A stretch of 64,000 nt of DNA from Oncomelania hupensis (taxonomy: Eukaryota > Mollusca > Gastropoda > Littorinimorpha > Pomatiopsidae), in assembly GCA_036898135.1 (NCBI GenBank), contig CM072515.1, positions 69,183,067 to 69,247,066 of the forward strand. The letters run 5' to 3'. Each line of letters opens with the position of its first letter. The first letter of the stretch is position 1. Positions 57,925 through 64,000 of the stretch are shown here, piece after piece. The notes under the pieces were generated by a model that was given only the letters and a program-made list of their open reading frames with translations, had not been told where the DNA came from and did no database searches. Both the position numbers and the translations under genes were made by a program.

Positions 57925-58431
57925 CTCAGAAAGGGAATCTTCGTTTTTCCACTGACACCCCCATGCTAGAAATACACTGCTACAAACTCTCCTCTGCAGA
58001 CTGTCGATCCTTCTCAGTGCCTGGTCCTTCAACTTGGTACTCTCTTCCTCTTTCTCTTCGCAGCTCTCCGAACATAGCCACTTTCAAGTCCAACTTAAAA
58101 ACTCATCTCTTCCTTAGAAATGTCTGATCTCGCCTCCCATCACCAGCATCATTCCTTCTTTTTTGATTTAGCCTACCGCCGTCACACCGCACGCCCCCAG
58201 CCCCCCTCACTTGTTAGCTGCTCTCCTCCTTCCTCTCTCTCTCCTTCTCCTCTCCTCCTCCCCTTCTCCCCTCGTCTTTTATGTTTAACTTGTAACTATT
58301 ATTTTTGATGTTTGTATTATGTCTTGGCATAATTTATTATTGCCTCGTTTTGGTTTCACTTCATTTTCTTATGTATTTCGATGTTAACGTTAAGTATAAA
58401 TGCGTGAGAACTGCGCTTTGAACTGATTTTT
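57925..58431 (+). pseudogene. L2-type LINE C-terminus and 3' UTR, 5' part
   Basis: Encodes SLRSSPNIATFKSNLKTHLF, the end of L2-type proteins, preceded by YKLSSADCRSFSVPGPSTWY, and a UTR as at 38280. A SINE interrupts it at 58432. Confidence 0.82.
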
Positions 58432-58738
58432 TTTGCTGCAGTTTATTATCTCTTTTTATCGGGAAACTCTGGGCCGCCTCCCCCCCGGGAAAGGCGTAGT
58501 CGCAGCCAGTGGCGCGCCCAAACCCTACCTACCTAACATTATTTGTGAATTTTTGAAATTTTTGCTGGGGGAGCAAACCGGAGTACCCGGAGAAAACCCG
58601 GAAAAAGTAAATAATATTCGGAGAAACATAACGCCCAGATGGTGGCTCGAACCCACACCTGTCAGGCGCCATTGGTTTCTGGCTTGTGGACAAGGCAAGT
58701 TAGTCCCGCCTTAGCCCACTTGGCCACAACGCTCGCTA
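58432..58738 (-). mobile_element. SINE family 2, inserted in an L2 3' UTR
   Basis: In reverse complement: GCGAGCGTTGTGGCCAAGTG (A-box region), a ~60 bp insertion relative to a tRNA, GTGTGGGTTCGAGCCACC (B box), then TTTTCTCCGGGTACTCCGG. Interrupts the L2 text between TTGAACTGAT and GATTAGGAAAAAGCGC, which are adjacent in other L2 copies. Confidence 0.88.
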
Positions 58739-58772
58739 ATTGTGATTAGGAAAAAGCGCTATATAAATACCC

Positions 58773-58846
<74 letters not shown>

Positions 58847-58905
58847 GTTGTTGTTGTTGTTGTTATTATTGTTATTATTATTATTATTATTATTATTTAT
58901 TAATA
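58739..58905 (+). mobile_element. L2-type LINE 3' end after the SINE
   Basis: GATTAGGAAAAAGCGCTATA then AAATAC and ATT/GTT repeats complete the UTR begun at 57925. Confidence 0.85.
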
Positions 58906-58959
58906 TTAATTATCATAATGAGATCATGATCATCATCATCATCTACATTTATAGAACGT

Positions 58960-59262
58960 ATAAACTGAGGTCTAGTCTTGGCACGCGCACATTCCATCGC
59001 ACGAACTTCAAATATTCTGACGCTTATGTTCTAGATGGGTGAATGGCGGCTACATAAATACACCAAGGCAAGCACTAGGTCCCTTCTCCCATCCCCGGTC
59101 GCCCTGGAGGAGTGTGCTCAGTCGTCTTGGCGTCAGGCTACGCGGCTAAGGCTGGAAGAGGGCGGTGGAGTTAGATCCGGCCAGCGCCTCGAGAGGCTCT
59201 TGAGCTAGAAAACCGCGACGTAAGGACGAATAACTAACTAACTAACTAACTAAATTAATTAA
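58960..59262 (+). mobile_element. SINE family 1, 5'-truncated diverged copy
   Basis: Begins inside the body (ACTGAGGTCTAGTCTTGGCA), passes CCAGCGCCTCGAGAGGCTC and ends with AACT repeats instead of the usual AAATA end. Confidence 0.78.
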
Positions 59263-59537
59263 TTAAATAATTAATAATTGTACCCACCGATGGAATATTG
59301 TCAGGCAAGAGACCATTGAAGTCATCGTATTCAAGGAGGAACAAAGTAAGGAATAGAAAAGGCGATTGGGTGTAGAGGCTTATCGACCAGAAAAGAGTAG
59401 TTTGTGGATCTGTCGACTGTATGGTATGCGTTCTGAAATGCAGTGTCATTATGTTATGTATTGGCGTCTGTATTTAACTGAGCAAAGGCCGTAATTGTTC
59501 TGAAATTCTAGTTCCATCAATCTAGTTCGACATCGAG

Positions 59538-59641
<104 letters not shown>

Positions 59642-59749
59642 GTGATCGTAAGGAGAAAAAATGGGTGGGGGAGTTGTAGTGCTGGTGGAGGTTTATGAAG
59701 GGGACAGGAAATGGTGTAGGAAGACAAACAAAAGCAGAGGTAAGTGTCT

Positions 59750-60600
59750 GAACTGTGCAGGTTTATTCTATCCGAGTTCTCAAGGCAATGTGATATACTA
59801 GTATGTGTGTTGACGGAATAAGAAAGAAAGCAAGGTACAAAAATAAAAAGAATATTTTATTATTATGACGTCTCCACGATGGCCTCATGGGAAATACATA
59901 AGATCTATTTTAGATTAAAGGCATCTATGTACTCTATGTACAAAAAGTTAAAAGGAGAAAATTAGATTAAAACAAAACAACAACAAAAAAACTAACAAAT
60001 GATGTTAACATGATGACGTCACTCGATTTGAATACGTTTGGTTTTATGTTGAAGGTATAGGTAAAGTTTAAATTCATCCCAAATTTGAACCAAATCCCCC
60101 GCAGTAGTTTGGGAGAAAATGCGATTAGAAAAAAGGAAAGAGAAAAAAAACAACACAAAAACAAATGATGACCTCACACGATAGGCATAAATTTGTGTCA
60201 TCTGATAGGCAAATTTATGTTCTAGCTACAAACCAAGTATCAAATAAATCCGCCCATTACTTTCAGAGACTAGTGCTCACGGACGGACAGAGAACCTAAA
60301 ATAATAGTTCCCAATCTATCGATCTGGAACTAAAAATGGCGTGTGCTAGTTTTACACCAAAAAGGTCAGTGATGTACAAGACCGGCAAGGTAGAGAGTAA
60401 GACGGGTTTGGGGAAGACACGGTCAAGGTCTGTATAAAGTCTAAAATTGCATCCATGTTGTTTTTATCCTTGGCCTCAATATTTGACCGGACCGGGAGAA
60501 AAGTTTAGTCTAAAAGAATGATATAATTATGAAACGTGATTAACAGAACGTTTTGTGCAACGAACCAGGAAACAGCGTTTTTTTTCTCTAGATGAGCTAA
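59750..60600. other. Interval without recognisable gene
   Basis: Near 60050-60310 it resembles the dispersed GACGGAC-type repeat (TCACGGACGGACAGAGAACC). Otherwise unassigned. Confidence 0.4.
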
Positions 60601-60630
60601 ATATGAAAAAAAATGTTTTTGTTGTTGTTG

Positions 60631-60663
60631 CTCTTCTTCTTCTTCTTCTTCTTCTTCTTCTTC
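60631..60663. repeat. (TTC)n microsatellite
   Basis: Perfect TTC repeat. Confidence 0.93.
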
Positions 60664-60999
60664 AGGAGGATACCACGATTACTGCGTTTGGGCAAAGAAA
60701 TAGCTCCAGAGCTTTGTTGGTAGCGACATAAGCCTTTTTGCATGTCGGTGTCACAGAAGGCTAGATTTAGACCCTGCACTAAGACTTCTCGCCTTAAATA
60801 GTTCAGCCTGCTGTAGCCTATGTAAATTAAAAATGATGCCAAGCAGACGACGCAAGTCAGTTGTGTGCTAAGCATGTGTACGCTAATGCTGGCTCAGTTA
60901 GGCAATGACCTCATTCAGCTGACTTATGGCCAGAAACACCCGATAGAGGCGCCACTGGTAGTACTAGTTTTCGCGGGCTTTTGCTGACCACTACAATAG

Positions 61000-61469
61000 G
61001 TAGTCATTCTGTGCCTAACTCTCACACGAGACGGAGCAACGCTCTAAACGATGGCTAGGAGAAGACTAAAGCAGGGATGGGTGAAATTCAATTCAATCTA
61101 GTATGGCCACAGCCTGACATTGTCAAAAAGGTAAATGATCTATCTTTTATTTCATCGCGCTTTATTGCTATTATTGCTATATTATGTTGTGAAGTTTTGC
61201 CATGTTTAGAAATTGTGAATGTTAGTCAAACTTTGCTTGACCACGTGACGGACAGGCGACCAGTTTCGCCACCATGAGGTATCCCCTACTGACCCACTGT
61301 TGTTTCTCCGATGTGTATTATTGCAGACCAGTGGCTGTACCGGAGAATATGTATATTGTTAATTACTTCTCCATGTGTTTAGTTTAGCCATGATGTGTAT
61401 ATGTATAGGAATTAGAGTGGAGATTCCAGTGGACCATGGACATAGAAGATTGTTCGTCGCTTATATATT

Positions 61470-61548
<79 letters not shown>

Positions 61549-62060
61549 TATATATGGAGCTATCACTGAGGGCTCTTTCTGCCATCAGTGAGACGCTCTG
61601 CACACCTTTAGTAAACACGGTGTTGCAAAAATTCCTCTCATATTTTGCAGACGAGCAGGCATCGTTGGCCCGAGGCAGGAGGAAGACCACTAAGCATCAA
61701 CCCTGACATTTGGCCTGCAGTGGAGCATCTAGCATTGAGCTATGATAGCCCAATAGTCTACCACAAAGGAGGAGACACCATCACCACACCTCAAACTGCA
61801 GTTAAGTGACACCGAAAGCGTGCACCCACACTGACATAGAAGGACTGTGCGGTAGTCCACTCTCCTGAAACCATCATTATGCCAACCAGAACAAATAGCC
61901 CATTGATGAGACTGTAGCAAATATCAAGAACAGTAGCAGCATAAACCCATCAAGGAACGAACTATTTGACGTGAATTTGGACATTTAAGTTAAGAGAATT
62001 ATGTATAGAGTAGAGAAAATAAATGTGTGATATTTACTGTTAACAAGTGGCTGGACTACC
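61000..62060 (+). other. Unassigned, transcribed-looking stretch
   Basis: Less AT-rich than its surroundings, with a short frame ATGGCTAGGAGAAGACTAAA, a donor-like AAAAAGGTAAATG near 61130, an acceptor-like TATTATTGCAG near 61325 and AATAAATGTGTG near 62020. No protein family recognised. It could be an old LTR element, a non-coding transcript or chance. Confidence 0.2.
61476..61545. repeat. (AT)n microsatellite
   Basis: About 70 bp perfect AT repeat, self-complementary. Confidence 0.97.
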
Positions 62061-62694
62061 TATGTTTCATAGCCGAGTGAGAGCTAGTGTGTCAGTGAAG
62101 CTATTACACTTTTCTCCCTATCTCTGTAACCCTATCCGCACACAGACCGAGCTAAACTTATAAATGTATTAAGATTAGTCACAGGGTGATTACACTAGCC
62201 GATCCCCGCAGACAAAGACGAGTGGGTAATAGCATTCCATTGTGCACAGCCCATTAACAATAGACCCACCTTTAATTTGCGCGTCCGTCTCTTAAATTGA
62301 ACGCAAATAGTCAAATAGGTGCACGACGCAAAGGGCTTCTGGTAACAACCACTTATTCGGCGTTAACAGTTTACTTTTAGAGTTCCTGCAAAGGTCCATT
62401 AAAGGAAAGACTCATTATTTGTTGCCGCACCTTGCTCTCTTCTTCTGTCTGTACATTTAGAACTATATACCAGTGCTACCCGTATGCTATCGATTATCCA
62501 CTTTCCATTTGAAATGGAGGTTGCATTCTACTTGGTTAATGTCTTTGTAATACAAGCGAATCCCATTATGTGCTCACGTCGAGACAAAGTGATGAGATCT
62601 GTCTAGCAGGTGGAGAGTTGTTTGAAAGGATCTGTCGGCAGAAATATTGTAAGGTATGGACCCTACCCCCTCTAGTACGGACGGGAGCCAGGTG

Positions 62695-62695
<1 letters not shown>

Positions 62696-62776
<81 letters not shown>
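62696..62776. repeat. (ACT)n microsatellite
   Basis: Perfect ACT repeat. Confidence 0.97.
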
Positions 62777-62777
<1 letters not shown>

Positions 62778-62864
62778 GTAAGAATAAGAATAATAATGGA
62801 TTCTATATACGCGCTTTACTGGATGCTATACACACACACCCACACACCGACACACACACATTTT

Positions 62865-63126
62865 TGTAGAAACGACGTTGTGATGACTGTTGTGAAAAAA
62901 ACATACATTATTTTGACACACTTTCCATTTCTTTGACATTATTTTAACATTTTCAATTTTTTGAAGCTATCCCTAACCCTTACCCTAACTCTAACCCTAA
63001 ACATAACCCTAAGCCTAAAACAGCCCTAACCCTAACGGAACACTGTTTTGACGTCAAAATAACGGGGTCCGTCAAAAGAAAGTACCTAGAAGTTCAAGTG
63101 TATGTCAGAATAAAGGCGTTTCTACC
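62865..63126. repeat. Palindromic MITE-like element, second copy
   Basis: Same order as 6153-6420: TGTAGAAACGACGTTGTGAT, TATTTTGACACAC, the CCCTAACCC/TTACCC run, TTTTGACGTCAAAATAACGG, AAGTGTATGTCAGA and a right end GGCGTTTCTAC. Also flanked by CA repeats. Confidence 0.8.
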
Positions 63127-63474
63127 TAGCCACACACACACGCTTACACACACGAACTCACACACACAACACAACACCACACACACACACACGCACAAAC
63201 AAAGACAGACATTCCCTTTTTCTCCTACACTTCCTCCTCCTGCTTTTTCTTCGTCGTCTCCTTCATAATCCGATTTTCCATTTGAATTGCTTTGATGCTG
63301 CAATGTTACTGATACGAATCATTCTGCATTCTGGATGCTTTATGCATGGAATGAATTATTGTAAGGCTTAATATTTGTTTTCTTTTGTCAAAAAGAACAT
63401 TAACACCAGACTTTAAACTAATATCTCTGTCTTTTTCCCTGTCTCTGCCTCTGTCTGTCCGGCTGTCTGTCCGG

Positions 63475-63506
<32 letters not shown>

Positions 63507-63630
63507 AGCTCTCTCTGTCTCTGGTATGTGAGGTGGACCAGAAAGAAACACCATACACAAAAATAAACGTAAACACACCTTAGGCTTAATTCCCAGTAAT
63601 AGAATAATACCATCAATTAGGAAAAGAATA

Positions 63631-63631
<1 letters not shown>

Positions 63632-63702
<71 letters not shown>
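63632..63702. repeat. (TC)n microsatellite
   Basis: About 70 bp perfect TC repeat. Confidence 0.97.
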
Positions 63703-63703
<1 letters not shown>

Positions 63704-64000
63704 CTCACTCACTCTCTCTCTATCTCTATCTCTCTTTTAGTTTTCATCCTGCATAATTATTACTGAAAGAAGACATCGGCTTTATTTATCTAATTAATAT
63801 GTCCCAGATACTGAGAAGGCTCGCCTACATTCGGAAAAATAGAAATAAGGTAGACGTTTCATGGCTGTATAAATAAATACATACGAGCATATCACTAAGT
63901 CACAGAGAAAGGCGGTCCTCGTGTTCGTATATAAACAACGCATACAAGTACTATTTATGAACAGCTTAAACCGCGTACCAACTAACCTATAATTTTTTCA

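Overview
The window looks like repeat-dense nuclear DNA from an invertebrate animal, most probably a marine mollusc (gastropod-like). This rests on very long CT, GT, TTA and ACT microsatellites, several LINE clades ending in short tandem tails instead of poly(A), several tRNA-headed SINE families, a Tc1-type transposon and a PIF/Harbinger remnant. The taxon is an inference from repeat style, because no host gene was found that could place it. I recognise no intact host protein gene, rRNA, functional tRNA, operon or CRISPR array. Nearly every open frame with recognisable sequence belongs to a decayed mobile element.

Layout. 0-5.5 kb: an old copy of a TATA-core retroposon (called R-700 here), then a minus-strand LINE with an RNase H domain, split by a 1.69 kb Tc1-type transposon that itself holds a 63 bp R-700 fragment. 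5.7-7.2 kb: compound microsatellites and a palindromic, telomere-motif MITE. 7.7-8.8 kb: a minus-strand LINE endonuclease fragment (RTE-like family). 10.1-10.9 kb: another LINE endonuclease, split by an RTE-like 3' fragment. 11.5-15.4 kb: a SINE next to the best preserved element, a CR1/Jockey-like LINE with one in-frame stop. 15.8-17.9 kb: full-length R-700, a solo LTR and a LINE 3' end. 18.4-21.7 kb: SINEs, a LINE C-terminus and a solo LTR carrying a nested R-700 fragment. 22.6-30.3 kb: RTE-like LINE copies and a second full-length R-700. 32-37.6 kb: a third SINE family, a 33 bp minisatellite, a ~175 bp repeat and a decayed RNase H LINE. 38-41.4 kb: an L2-type 3' end and three more solo LTRs. 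43.5-45.2 kb: a hammerhead-like motif and a LINE C-terminus. 46-49.6 kb: RTE-like and SINE copies and a Harbinger-type transposon. 51.5-59.3 kb: an RTE-like copy, an L2-type LINE, an old R-700 and SINEs. 59.5-64 kb: microsatellites, an unassigned transcribed-looking stretch and a second MITE copy.

How it works together: the elements are linked by parasitism, not by a pathway. LINEs supply the endonuclease and reverse transcriptase that probably mobilised the SINEs, R-700 and the very short insertions, nearly all of which are bounded by 12-14 bp target duplications visible in the sequence. The most original signals are R-700 (two full-length copies with one shared 5' end plus a swarm of ~60 bp tail-only copies), the five solo LTRs with perfect 5 bp duplications, the MITE combining CCCTAA runs with a TGACGTCA palindrome, and hammerhead-ribozyme-like cores.
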